Shown here: one piece after another, positions 1 through 8,955 of the stretch
Layout of the letters: each line of letters starts with the position of its first letter
Numbering within the stretch: the stretch's first letter is position 1
Assembly (NCBI GenBank): GCA_963851105.1
Contig: CAWKNP010000010.1
Location: 62,001-126,000, forward strand
Length of the DNA stretch: 64,000 nucleotides
Source of the DNA: DATARN01 sp963851105
GTDB lineage: Bacteria > Actinomycetota > Acidimicrobiia > Acidimicrobiales > Palsa-688
Reading direction: 5' to 3'
The notes under the pieces: model-generated
Database searches by the model: none
What the model was told of the DNA's origin: nothing
What the model saw: only the letters and a program-made list of their open reading frames with translations
Program-made: the position numbers and the translations under genes

Positions 1-2
1 TT

Positions 3-47
3 CGCCGGTACCAGACGTTTCACTACGAACTGACCCCGCGTCGGTAG
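3..47 (+). CDS. C-terminal tail of an unidentified gene (partial)
   Basis: The third forward frame is open from the left edge to a TAG and reads RRYQTFHYELTPRR, a plausible basic and aromatic protein end. It stops 9 bases before the ligD-like start, so it may belong to the same operon. Too little is visible to name a family. The other two frames give less protein-like residues, which is the only reason for preferring this one. Confidence 0.35.
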   Translation, partial: RRYQTFHYELTPRR

Positions 48-56
48 CGTCTAGCT

Positions 57-1013
57 ATGAGCGCGAGCGACGGCGACGAATCCCGCGACGGGGTGGTGCT
101 TACCAACCTCGACCAGCCGCTTTTCGAGGGAGCGGAGGCAACCAAGCGGGACTTTGTCGACTACCTGGACGGGGTGCGCGACCGGATCATCCCGGTGCTG
201 GAGGACCGGCCGCTGTCGGTGATCCGGGTCCACCGCGGTGCGGAAGCGTTCATGCAGAAGAACCTCCCGAAGTACGCGCCGCCGTGGGTGCGCACGGTGC
301 AGTTGTGGGCGGAGACCTCCAAGCGGGATGTGTCCTACGCGCTGTGCAACGACCGCCGCACGCTGCTGTGGTTCGCGAACCAGCGGGCCGTGGAGTACCA
401 CCCGACGTTGACCCGGATCGATCGGGCCGACCGGATGACCCATCTGGTGCTCGACCTCGACCCGCCACCCGAGGCGGACGGGTTCACCATGGCGGTCCGG
501 GCGGCCCGCTTGGTCCGCGGCGCGCTGGCGAGCGCCGGCCTGGAAGGCGCTGTCAAGACGAGTGGGGCCAAAGGTGTGCACGTGTTCGTCCCCATCGACG
601 GGCAGGCATCGTCGGAAGATGCAGCGGCCGCCACCCGAGCCATCGCGGCGCGCGCCGAGGCTCTCGATCGCGAGATCGCCACGACGGCGTTCATGAAAAC
701 CGACCGTGGCGGCAAGGTGTTCGTTGACTCGACACGGGTCGGCGGTGCCACGGTGGCAGCTGCGTACAGCCCACGGGCGCGACCCGGCGTGCCCGTGTCG
801 TTCCCCGTGGGCTGGGACATGCTCGACGACATCGTGCCGGCCGACTTCACGGTGCATACCGCGCTGCGCCACCTCGGCGGCGAAGATCCGTGGGCCCGCG
901 GGATGCCTGGCCCCCAGCATTTGAGCCCGGAGCTCATCGCCGAGGGACACGCCATCCCCGTCGCCCGCGTGCAGGCCATGCATGAGGGAAAGCGCCGCGC
1001 CCGCGCCCGCTGA
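57..1013 (+). CDS. Stand-alone LigD-type DNA polymerase/primase domain protein
   Basis: This 318-aa protein matches the polymerase (PolDom) module of bacterial LigD, an archaeo-eukaryotic primase fold that fills gaps during Ku-dependent non-homologous end joining. The catalytic pair lies in DLDP (Asp133, Asp135), the nucleotide-binding motif is SGAKGVH (169-175), and the third metal ligand is probably Asp224 in FVDSTR. The length fits the polymerase domain alone, with no ligase or nuclease module, which is common in actinobacteria. Ku and an ATP-dependent ligase are not visible here and would have to lie upstream or elsewhere. The ATG start gives a full domain. No strong Shine-Dalgarno sequence is seen, consistent with coupling to the upstream gene. 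Confidence 0.93.
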   Translation: MSASDGDESRDGVVLTNLDQPLFEGAEATKRDFVDYLDGVRDRIIPVLEDRPLSVIRVHRGAEAFMQKNLPKYAPPWVRTVQLWAETSKRDVSYALCNDRRTLLWFANQRAVEYHPTLTRIDRADRMTHLVLDLDPPPEADGFTMAVRAARLVRGALASAGLEGAVKTSGAKGVHVFVPIDGQASSEDAAAATRAIAARAEALDREIATTAFMKTDRGGKVFVDSTRVGGATVAAAYSPRARPGVPVSFPVGWDMLDDIVPADFTVHTALRHLGGEDPWARGMPGPQHLSPELIAEGHAIPVARVQAMHEGKRRARAR

Positions 1014-1060
1014 CACTCGCAATCCTCATTACTCGGTTGAAGGAGGTGTGACCGGCTTCG

Positions 1061-1624
1061 ATGATTTCTGGTCGCGGGAAACGTCAACTGGTCGTGGAAG
1101 CCACCAACCTCGCCGATCTGTACAAGACGCCGTTGCTCGAGTGGGACCGCATCGCGGCCACGCTCGATCAGGGGCTGACCCAGGCCCCCGATACCGGAGG
1201 ACCGAACCGGCACACCAGTTGGTTGGCAACGATCAATCGGGACGGGAGCCCACACGTCACCGGCGTCGGCGCACTCTGGGTGGCCGGTACCTTCTGGTTC
1301 GAGACCGGCGAACGGACCCGCAAGGCACAGAACCTGGCCCGGGACCCGCGCTGCAGCATGAGCGTCGCCGCCCACGACTTCGACCTGGTCGTCGATGGCG
1401 AGGCGCACATGGTCACCGATCCCCCGACCGTGGCCGCCATGGCCGCACGATGGGCGGCGGGCGGTTGGCCCGTCCGCGTCGACGAGACCGGTTCGGCACT
1501 CACCGCTGAGTTCAGCGCGCCATCGGCCGGGCCGCCCCCATGGTTCGTCTACCGCCTCACGCCCCGCTCGGCAACTGCGCTGCTCACGATCGAACCGGGC
1601 GGCGCGACCCGGTGGCAGTTCTGA
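1061..1624 (+). CDS. Pyridoxamine 5'-phosphate oxidase-fold (FMN/F420-binding type) protein
   Basis: The 187-aa protein has the split-barrel layout of the pyridoxamine-phosphate-oxidase/FDOR superfamily. It shows TSWLATINRDGSPHVT (first strands), a WF..TGERTRKAQNL segment that usually contacts the cofactor phosphate, and a following RCSMSVA strand. Such proteins use FMN, F420 or haem; the substrate cannot be told from sequence. A strong Shine-Dalgarno sequence (GAAGGAGG, 1039-1046) precedes the ATG. It lies 47 bp downstream of the LigD-like gene on the same strand. Confident as a fold assignment, not as a reaction. Confidence 0.85.
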   Translation: MISGRGKRQLVVEATNLADLYKTPLLEWDRIAATLDQGLTQAPDTGGPNRHTSWLATINRDGSPHVTGVGALWVAGTFWFETGERTRKAQNLARDPRCSMSVAAHDFDLVVDGEAHMVTDPPTVAAMAARWAAGGWPVRVDETGSALTAEFSAPSAGPPPWFVYRLTPRSATALLTIEPGGATRWQF

Positions 1625-1823
1625 GCGCGATCTGCGCCAAGGCGGCGTCCGCTCCCGGAGCCAGCTCACGGTCCCGAGGGCGGCCCATCCCGGCTGAAGC
1701 CAGGGATTTCCCCGATGCGACGCGACGACGAGGTCGCTAGCATCAACCCTGTCGTCGTCCCAGCAAAACGGGAAGGTGGCAATTGCGCCTCGTCCTTGAC
1801 CTGGTTCCCCTGGAACCCCGCCC

Positions 1824-4800
1824 ATGACGACCCGGAACCACCGGGAGCGGTTCATCCGCGGCGGCGCCGCGGCTGCCGTGATGGTGCTCACAATGGCGCT
1901 CCTCGTCTATGGCCTGGCCCCCGACGCCGGCGCCGCTTCGGTCTCGTCGGTGACTGCCCCCACACTGTCGAGTTCGGCAGCCGGGGCGAAGGCCGTCGAG
2001 TACACCAGCATCGGCTTCACGGTCTCCGCGACCGGTGGTATGGCCGCCACCGGCAGCTCGGTCACGGTCGCCGCCCCCGCGGGCACGGTGCTGAGCAACG
2101 GCTGTGACAACGTGGTCCACGACGACACCACCGGCCAAAACGTGGGCTGTGGCGGCCTGCTCACCAACAGCAACGCCACCCTCACCATCAACTTCAACAA
2201 CAACCAGCCGGTCAACGCCAACGACCACCTCACGGTCACCCTCAAGAAGGTGACCAATCCGGCCGCCGGCACGTACACCCTGTCGGTGTCAACCAGCGCG
2301 GATACCACCCCGGCGGCATCGATGCCGTACACCGTCACCGCCGGGAGCCAGTCGGTGTCCCCGGTCACTGCGCCGGTGCTCAACACCACCGCCGCCGGCG
2401 CCACCGCGGTCGAATACAACACCATCGGCTTCAACGTCTCCCCCACCGGCGCTCTCAGCCCCGACGGCGGCACCGTCACCATCGCCGCCCCCGCCGGCAC
2501 CACGCTCACCAACGGCTGCGACAACGTCGTCCACGACGACACCACCGGCCAAGGCGTCGGCTGCGGCGGCCTCCTCTCCAACGGCAACGCCACCCTCACC
2601 GTCACCCTCAACAACAACCAGCCGGTCCACGCCAACGACCACCTCACCATCTCACTCAGAAAAGTCACCAACCCCGCAACCGGCACTTACACCCTGGCCA
2701 TAGCCACCAGCTCCGACACCGCCGCCGTCAACTCCGCCCCCTACACCATCACCGCTGGGAGCCAGTCCGTGTCCGCGGTCACTGCGCCGGTGCTCAACAC
2801 CACCGCCGCGGGCGCCACCGCGGTCGAATACAACACCATCGGCTTCAACGTCTCCCCCACCGGCGCTCTCAGCCCCGACGGCGGCACCGTCACCATCGCC
2901 GCCCCCGCCGGCACCACGCTCACCAACGGCTGCGACAACGTCGTCCACGACGACACCACCGGCCAAGGCGTCGGCTGCGGCGGCCTCCTCTCCAACGGCA
3001 ACGCCACCCTCACCGTCACCCTCAACAACAACCAGCCGGTCCACGCCAACGACCACCTCACCATCTCACTCAGAAAAGTCACCAACCCCGCAACCGGCAC
3101 CTACACCCTGGCCATAGCCACCAGCTCCGACACCGCCGCCGTCAACTCCGCCCCCTACACCATCACCGCCGGGAGCCAGTCCGTGTCCGCGGTCACTGCG
3201 CCGGTGCTCAACACCACCGCCGCGGGCGCCACCGCGGTCGAATACAACACCATCGGCTTCAACGTCTCCCCCACCGGCGCTCTCAGCCCCGACGGCGGCA
3301 CCGTCACCATCGCCGCCCCCGCCGGCACCACGCTCACCAACGGCTGCGACAACGTCGTCCACGACGACACCACCGGCCAAGGCGTCGGCTGCGGCGGCCT
3401 CCTCTCCAACGGCAACGCCACCCTCACCGTCACCCTCAACAACAACCAGCCGGTCCACGCCAACGACCACCTCACCATCTCACTCAGAAAAGTCACCAAC
3501 CCCGCAACCGGCACCTACACCCTGGCCATAGCCACCAGCTCCGACACCGCCGCCGTCAACTCCGCCCCCTACACCATCACCGCCGGCCCACGATCAGTAA
3601 GTGGGGTCACAACGGCAGCGTCGACTTTGACTCCGTCGGCCACGGGCGTCCAGTACCGGGTCAGCTTCCAGGTCTCGTCTACGGGCGCCCTCAGCCCCGA
3701 CGGCGGCACCGTCACCATCGCTGCCCCCGCCGGCACCACCCTCACCAACGGCTGCACGAACAATGTCCACGACGACACCACCGGCCAAAACGTCGGCTGC
3801 GGCGGCCTCCTCTCCAACGGCAACGCCACCCTCACCGTCACCCTCAACAACAACCAGCCGGTCCACGCCAACGACCACCTCACCGTCACGCTGCAGGGCG
3901 TCACGAACCCGCCAAGCACGGCGGCGACGCTGTCGGTGTTCACAACATCCGACAAGTCGCCTGCGTCGTCCGCCCCCTACATCACCCCCATCCCGCCGGT
4001 CCCGAGCGTGTCGGGAGTGAACCCGTCGTCGGCGGCCGCGGCCGCCAGTGTGACGATCACCGGGACGGGGTTCACTGGCGCCACCGCGGTGGGTTTCGGA
4101 CCCAATCCGGCCGCCAGTTTCTCGGTCGTGTCTGACACACGGATCGACGCGACCGTCCCGGCCGGCTCCGCGACGGTGGACGTCGCTGTGACGACACCGG
4201 GCGGGACGAGCCCAACCGTCGCCGCCGACAGGTTCATGTACACGACGGCGCCACCGACACCGGCCGTTTCAGGCATCAGCCCGATATCGGGACCGTCGGG
4301 CACCGTTGTGACCATCACCGGCACCGGGTTCACCGCCGCCACCGGCGTGTCGTTCGGCGCCACCTCCGCCTCCAGCTTTACGATCGTCTCTGACACTCAG
4401 ATCACCGCCACCGCCCCCGCCGGGACCGGGACCGTCGACATCACCGTCACCAGCCCCGGAGGAACCAGCCCGGCCGTCGCCGCCGACAGATTCACCTACC
4501 CCGCGCCCGCCCCGTCGGTCACCGGCGTAAGCCCGACGTCCGGCGCTGCGGGCACGGTGGTCACGATCACCGGCACCGGCTTCACGGGCGCCACCGGCGT
4601 CTCGTTTGGCGCGCCTGCCGCGACCGGCTTCACCGTGGTCTCCGACACCGAAATCACCGCCACCGCCCCCGCCGGGACGGGGACCGTCGACATCACCGTC
4701 ACGGGGCCGTCGGGGACCAGCGCTGCGGTCGCGGCCGACAAGTTCACCTACCCCTCGCCCGCGCCGTCGGTGAGCGGCATCAGCCCCACCTCAGGAGCGG

Positions 4801-6713
4801 CGGGGACGGTAGTCACGATCACCGGCACCGGCTTCGCGGGCGCCACGGGTGTGACCTTCGGTCCCGCGGCCGCGACCAGCTTCACCGTCGTTTCCGACAC
4901 CCAGATCACCGCCACCGCCCCCGCCGGTACCGGCACCGTCGACATCGTTGTGACCAGTCCCGGTGGAACCAGCCCGGCGGTACCTGCCGACAAGTTCACC
5001 TTCGCCACACCGCCACCGACGACCACCACGACCACGACCGTCCCGCCGACCACAACCACAACCACGACCACGACCGTCCCGCCGACCACAACAACGACCA
5101 CGACCGTCCCGCCGGCGACAACCACAACCACCACAGGCGTCCCGGCGACGACGACGACCACTCGGCCAGGAACGACGACCACCCTTCCCGGCGCCACGAC
5201 GACCACCGTGCCGGGCGCCACCACCACGACGGCCGCCCCGACCACCACGACGCTCCCCGCGACCACGACCACCGCCGCCCCAACCACCACGACCCTCCCC
5301 GCGACCACGACCACCGCCGCGCCCACCACCACGACCCTCCCTGCGACCACGACCACCGTCGCTGCGCCCGCAACGTCCATGGCGACGACGACCGGCACCC
5401 TGGCGACGACCACGATCACGGTTGCCACGACAACCACAAGCCCGTCCGCCCCGACCACAACCAGGCACGGGCCTTCGCCTGTCGTGCCGGCGCCCACGTC
5501 CGCGACATCGACTGCTACCACCGCGGCTCAAACGGCGACAACGTCAACGTCGGTCCCCGGTGTCATCGCGTTGCCGCCACCGTTGTCGAATTCCGGCGTC
5601 GAACCGGCAAAGGGGCCGCTGCCCAAAGGGGGCGGCGGTCACGGCATCGGCTTCGGCGGTGGTCGCGGACAATCGGCCCGCTCGATTGTGGTGCGGTCGA
5701 TCCCGTCACCGACCGATATCTCGTTCAGCCCGAAGCTTCTGGTTGAAAACGCCACGCTCGCCTTGTTGCTCATCGTTCTGGTGGCACTGCCGGCCGAGAT
5801 CTTCAACAGCACCCTGAAGCAGCACCATCGCGACCTGGCCCGACGAGCCCGGCCCATCCGGCTTTTCGTCGATCGGTTGGAGAGTCACATGTCGAAGCTG
5901 TCCGATATCGGCGTGCTGGGGGTGTTCTCCGTGATCGGAGCCTTGCTGTACGGCCTTATCGATCCCAGCTTCGGATTCACGACCGCGTCCGCGGCCCTGG
6001 TGGTCGGCCTCGTGGTCGCCATTGTCGTGATCACTGGCGTGCATGAGATTGCCCGCGGTTTCTATCTCGAGCGGAGGTTCAAGAAGTCAGGTCGTCTCAA
6101 GGTGTTCCCGTTGGGGCTGCTGATTGCGGTGATCCTGGTGGTCTTCTCGCGGCTCGCTCATTTCCAACCGGGGTATCTCTTCGGCGTCCTGGCCGGCCTC
6201 TCGTTCCGGGTTGAACCGACCAGCAGCGAGGAAGGGCGGAGCCTGGTGCTGGCCTCCGTGCTGACTCTCATCCTCGCGGTATTGGCATGGCTGGCGTGGG
6301 TGCCGGTGAAGGACGCCGTGATGTCCGGCCACACGTCCTTTCCCATGCTGGTGCTGGACGCGGCCCTGGCCACGACGTGGGTCTGCGGCGTGCAGTCGCT
6401 CCTGTTCAGCCTCATCCCGATGCGGTACATGGACGGGGAGACGGTGATGGCGTGGAGCCGGGGAGTTTGGTTCGCGGTGTACGGACTCGGGATGTTCTTC
6501 TTCGTCCAGACGATCATGCACCCGCAAAGCACCCGTTACGGGGGCAATCCCCGGGCCAACCTCCTCTCGATGTTGCTGCTCTTCGTCTTCTTCACGGTCT
6601 TCGCAATGGCCTTCTGGCTGTTTTTCCGCCTGCGCGGCCAGCCAGAAGGGCCCGACGATCCGGAGGAAGCCGCCACGGCTGCGCCGCCTCGTGAAACGTT
6701 GGCTATGACCTGA
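1824..6713 (+). CDS. Large surface protein: tandem repeats, four IPT/TIG domains, Thr/Pro linker, multi-pass membrane domain
   Basis: A 1629-aa protein. Residues about 14-38 form a signal sequence ending near AGA. Then come five copies of a ~138-aa domain containing HDDTTGQ.VGCGGLL (first and fifth diverged, the middle three nearly identical), followed by four IPT/TIG Ig-like domains (about residues 729-1062) with the typical P.V.G..P.SG..GT.VTITGTGF pattern. A Thr/Pro linker (about 1065-1245) and a Gly-rich stretch lead to a C-terminal domain of about seven membrane segments (from ~1310). That domain holds HEIAR (His1407-Glu1408) and SLIPMRYMDG (Asp1537), spaced like the HExxH and NxxPxxxxDG motifs of site-2 proteases, but the second His is Arg. 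The likely arrangement is a long extracellular stalk anchored by a protease-like membrane module. Its function is unknown. Confidence 0.88.
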   Translation: MTTRNHRERFIRGGAAAAVMVLTMALLVYGLAPDAGAASVSSVTAPTLSSSAAGAKAVEYTSIGFTVSATGGMAATGSSVTVAAPAGTVLSNGCDNVVHDDTTGQNVGCGGLLTNSNATLTINFNNNQPVNANDHLTVTLKKVTNPAAGTYTLSVSTSADTTPAASMPYTVTAGSQSVSPVTAPVLNTTAAGATAVEYNTIGFNVSPTGALSPDGGTVTIAAPAGTTLTNGCDNVVHDDTTGQGVGCGGLLSNGNATLTVTLNNNQPVHANDHLTISLRKVTNPATGTYTLAIATSSDTAAVNSAPYTITAGSQSVSAVTAPVLNTTAAGATAVEYNTIGFNVSPTGALSPDGGTVTIAAPAGTTLTNGCDNVVHDDTTGQGVGCGGLLSNGNATLTVTLNNNQPVHANDHLTISLRKVTNPATGTYTLAIATSSDTAAVNSAPYTITAGSQSVSAVTAPVLNTTAAGATAVEYNTIGFNVSPTGALSPDGGTVTIAAPAGTTLTNGCDNVVHDDTTGQGVGCGGLLSNGNATLTVTLNNNQPVHANDHLTISLRKVTNPATGTYTLAIATSSDTAAVNSAPYTITAGPRSVSGVTTAASTLTPSATGVQYRVSFQVSSTGALSPDGGTVTIAAPAGTTLTNGCTNNVHDDTTGQNVGCGGLLSNGNATLTVTLNNNQPVHANDHLTVTLQGVTNPPSTAATLSVFTTSDKSPASSAPYITPIPPVPSVSGVNPSSAAAAASVTITGTGFTGATAVGFGPNPAASFSVVSDTRIDATVPAGSATVDVAVTTPGGTSPTVAADRFMYTTAPPTPAVSGISPISGPSGTVVTITGTGFTAATGVSFGATSASSFTIVSDTQITATAPAGTGTVDITVTSPGGTSPAVAADRFTYPAPAPSVTGVSPTSGAAGTVVTITGTGFTGATGVSFGAPAATGFTVVSDTEITATAPAGTGTVDITVTGPSGTSAAVAADKFTYPSPAPSVSGISPTSGAAGTVVTITGTGFAGATGVTFGPAAATSFTVVSDTQITATAPAGTGTVDIVVTSPGGTSPAVPADKFTFATPPPTTTTTTTVPPTTTTTTTTTVPPTTTTTTTVPPATTTTTTGVPATTTTTRPGTTTTLPGATTTTVPGATTTTAAPTTTTLPATTTTAAPTTTTLPATTTTAAPTTTTLPATTTTVAAPATSMATTTGTLATTTITVATTTTSPSAPTTTRHGPSPVVPAPTSATSTATTAAQTATTSTSVPGVIALPPPLSNSGVEPAKGPLPKGGGGHGIGFGGGRGQSARSIVVRSIPSPTDISFSPKLLVENATLALLLIVLVALPAEIFNSTLKQHHRDLARRARPIRLFVDRLESHMSKLSDIGVLGVFSVIGALLYGLIDPSFGFTTASAALVVGLVVAIVVITGVHEIARGFYLERRFKKSGRLKVFPLGLLIAVILVVFSRLAHFQPGYLFGVLAGLSFRVEPTSSEEGRSLVLASVLTLILAVLAWLAWVPVKDAVMSGHTSFPMLVLDAALATTWVCGVQSLLFSLIPMRYMDGETVMAWSRGVWFAVYGLGMFFFVQTIMHPQSTRYGGNPRANLLSMLLLFVFFTVFAMAFWLFFRLRGQPEGPDDPEEAATAAPPRETLAMT
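2343..3584 (+). repeat. Three tandem near-identical 414-bp coding repeats
   Basis: Units 2343-2756, 2757-3170 and 3171-3584 are each 414 bp (138 codons) and differ at only a few bases, for example ACCGCTGGG versus ACCGCCGGG at the joins. Flanking diverged copies (about 1929-2342 and 3585-3983) encode the same domain with many changes. The near-identity of the central three points to recent amplification or gene conversion. Confidence 0.95.
5017..5560 (+). repeat. Low-complexity Thr/Pro-coding linker
   Basis: Degenerate ACC/ACG runs broken by CCG, GCC and GTC encode Thr-rich segments such as TTTTTTVPP and TTTTLPATTTTAAP. It is part of the large surface-protein gene. Similar linkers in secreted actinobacterial proteins act as extended, often O-glycosylated spacers across the cell wall; glycosylation here is inferred. 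Confidence 0.9.
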
Positions 6714-6780
6714 CGGCCCGGCGACGTCCTACGCCAGGTTGTAGGTCCAGTCTCCCGGCAACATCTGCTATCACTGCCCC

Positions 6781-7137
6781 ATGGCTCACGGTCACACCAT
6801 CACGGTCACTGCCTCGAGCGTCCACGTCGAGGTCATCGTGAATGGCACCAGGGTCGCCGAGTCGGACCGGCCCGTCTTGCTGGACGAAACGGGACTACCC
6901 ACGCGCTACTACCTGCCGCGTGAGGACGTGCAGGCCGACATGCTGCGTCCCACGAACTTCCAGACGACATGTCCGTTCAAGGGCCAGGCGTCGTACTGGT
7001 CCCTGGCGCTCGACGGCGAGGTGTTCGACGGCATCGCCTGGAGCTACGAGGCGCCGATCGCCGGGGCGGAAGGGATTGCCGGTCTCCTGTGCTTCTACCC
7101 CGAGCGAGTCCAAATGGTCGTCGAGCCGACCGCCTGA
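6781..7137 (+). CDS. DUF427 domain protein
   Basis: A 118-aa protein with the DUF427 signature: VNG..VAES..P.LL.ETGLP.RYYLP..DV, then TTCPFKGQASYWS and a closing GI.GLLCFY.ERV. The family is compact, mostly beta, common in actinobacteria and has no settled function. The length is normal for a single domain. It lies 67 bp after the large surface-protein gene on the same strand and converges on the anti-sigma gene. No promoter is obvious. Confidence 0.9.
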   Translation: MAHGHTITVTASSVHVEVIVNGTRVAESDRPVLLDETGLPTRYYLPREDVQADMLRPTNFQTTCPFKGQASYWSLALDGEVFDGIAWSYEAPIAGAEGIAGLLCFYPERVQMVVEPTA

Positions 7138-7209
7138 GCGGCCGGCCCCCGTTCCCGGTGGTCGTCCACCGCCGCCGACCGAGAGGGTTTGGCGTGCCTG
7201 GCCCAGGCG

Positions 7210-8376
7210 TTATTTCGATGCTGCGGGACCAATGCCCGGGGGGACTTTGATCCGGGGATCGTTGGCGCCGACCGGCTGCAGGTCGGCGGCCAACCGGCCC
7301 AGCTGGTCGGCGTGAATGGGCCCCGACAGCTGCGCCGTCACCCCCGGGGCGATCTGGATCTGTAGGAAAGCGACCGTTCCCTGGGAGAACGCCACCGCGG
7401 GGTGACCATTGGTCAGGGTCACCCGAGCGGCTGGCGCGCCCGTCGACAGCCCGGCCAGCAGGTCACCGCGTCGCACCTCGATGGTGATGTCGGAGTCGGG
7501 CGCCGGCCCGGCATTGGGCTGGTAGTCGACGTACCACTGCACCTGGGCACCGATTCGAGCCGCGGGCTGGGCGGCCTCCTGATGGAAGCCCTGCCCGGCG
7601 GGGGCAGGCAGGCGCACGGCACCCGGTGCGACCTCGAAAGCATCGGCCAGTGCCACCAGGTCATCGCCGCTCATTCCGACGGACGTGGCAATCCAACGTT
7701 CCCCTGATCCGGCCTCGGTCCACCCGAGCGTCTGCTGGTCACGCGGACCGTATCCGGCGGCCTGGAGCCGGCCCTTGGCGCCCCGGACGTCGACCGTCGT
7801 CTGCGGGCTCCCTTGGAGGTTTTGGCCACCGAAGAAGAAGTCGGTGTCGGAGGCGTCGGGGCCCCAGACCGTGACGGCCCGGCGTACGACGCCGCCGGGG
7901 TTGTCGAGGAGGACGAGGGCCGCCGGCTTCGGTTTGCACGGCCGCTCGACGGTCGCCCACGCCCCGTAGGAATGAAAGCCGGCCGGCACCGCTGCGGGCA
8001 GGTAGCGCAAACCGTCGGCGACGCCGGGACCGGCGGCGGACGCGAAATGATCCTGGCACGACGACGTCGCGCTGGCGGTCGTCGTCGTCCGGTCCCACGG
8101 GCGCAGCCCGAGGGAACCGACCACGACGATGATGGCGGCCGCGACCGCGACCAGCACCAGGCGCCGGCGGCCCGCCAGGTGTCCCGCCGCGGCGCCCAGC
8201 ATTGCGGCGGGGACCACGGAGGCTTCCAACCCCGGAGCATCGCGCGCCGGAGCAATGGGAGGACCGCCGAGGCGCGCCCGGTGCTCCAGGACGCCAAGGT
8301 CCGGGGCAGGGCGGACGGGGGTGGCGACGGCCGCGGCCAGGTCACGGCGCAGGCGATCTTCGATATCGATGGTCAT
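7210..8376 (-). CDS. Putative membrane anti-sigma factor partner of the ECF sigma factor
   Basis: The 388-aa protein has a short cytoplasmic N-terminus, one membrane segment at about residues 70-92 (LVLVAVAAAIIVVVGSLGL) and an extracellular domain of about 295 residues. Its ATG overlaps the stop of the upstream sigma gene (ATGA), a layout typical of sigma/anti-sigma pairs. No zinc-binding anti-sigma motif (HxxxCxxC) is visible, so the role rests on gene order and topology. The extracellular part has no recognised fold and could sense a surface signal. Confidence 0.65.
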   Translation of the reverse strand: MTIDIEDRLRRDLAAAVATPVRPAPDLGVLEHRARLGGPPIAPARDAPGLEASVVPAAMLGAAAGHLAGRRRLVLVAVAAAIIVVVGSLGLRPWDRTTTTASATSSCQDHFASAAGPGVADGLRYLPAAVPAGFHSYGAWATVERPCKPKPAALVLLDNPGGVVRRAVTVWGPDASDTDFFFGGQNLQGSPQTTVDVRGAKGRLQAAGYGPRDQQTLGWTEAGSGERWIATSVGMSGDDLVALADAFEVAPGAVRLPAPAGQGFHQEAAQPAARIGAQVQWYVDYQPNAGPAPDSDITIEVRRGDLLAGLSTGAPAARVTLTNGHPAVAFSQGTVAFLQIQIAPGVTAQLSGPIHADQLGRLAADLQPVGANDPRIKVPPGIGPAASK

Positions 8377-8933
8377 GACAGCTCCTTGCGCAGGCGTGAG
8401 ATGGCTCGGTGGTGGGCGGACTTCACGGTTCCAGGGGCGACCGAGAGGACTTCGGCGATCTCCGCCTCGGACATGTCGAGGTAATAACGCAGGACGAGTA
8501 CGGCGCGCTGGCGGTACGGAAGGGAGACGAGAAGGGCCAACGTCTCGTCGATGTCAGCCGACGGGAGTGCTACCAGTTCCGGCAGGGAATCGACGCAGCA
8601 TTCACGGTCGCGGCCGCCCCGGCCGCCATTGGCCGCCCCGTTGATCACCGCGCGTCGAAGGTAGGCGTACGGGTTCTCCACGGTCTCGCGGTGACGCAGG
8701 TAGCCGACGAAGGCATCCTGTACCACCTCCTCACCCTGAGCCCGCGAACCCGTCAGGAGATGGGCAAACCGCACCAGGTCAGGCCACGCCGACCGGTAGA
8801 ACTGTTCAAAGGCACTTGGAGGCGCGTGGGACGCATCGACAAGGGAGTGGGTCACACGCACCAGACACAACCCCGGCCCATCAGGTTCCACCGCCCGCGT
8901 CGCCCGAGCGAGATCGCGTGCGGGAAGACCCAT
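8373..8933 (-). CDS. SigE-family ECF RNA polymerase sigma factor
   Basis: The 186-aa protein has sigma region 2 (FEQFYRSAWPDLVRFAHLLTG, then EEVVQDAFVGYLRHR) and region 4 with a helix-turn-helix (LPYRQRAVLVLRYYLDMSEAEIAEVL followed by GTVKSAHHRAISRLR). This is the actinobacterial SigE-like ECF group. The start given is the most upstream one. A shorter start nearer the SAFEQFY motif, some 30-40 residues in, is possible because the first residues look unconserved. It is co-transcribed with the membrane protein downstream. Confidence 0.92.
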   Translation of the reverse strand: MGLPARDLARATRAVEPDGPGLCLVRVTHSLVDASHAPPSAFEQFYRSAWPDLVRFAHLLTGSRAQGEEVVQDAFVGYLRHRETVENPYAYLRRAVINGAANGGRGGRDRECCVDSLPELVALPSADIDETLALLVSLPYRQRAVLVLRYYLDMSEAEIAEVLSVAPGTVKSAHHRAISRLRKELS

Positions 8934-8955
8934 TTTCCCACATGCTTGGTAATCG

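Noticed and set aside
335..1891. A 518-aa reverse-strand open frame over the LigD and oxidase-like genes
   Set aside because: Both forward genes have clear family motifs and a ribosome-binding site; the reverse product is low-complexity and matches nothing.
4748..5521. A 257-aa reverse-strand Val-rich open frame
   Set aside because: It is the complement of the Thr/Pro linker and IPT domains (GTN/GGN codons from ACN/CCN), a shadow of the large surface protein gene.
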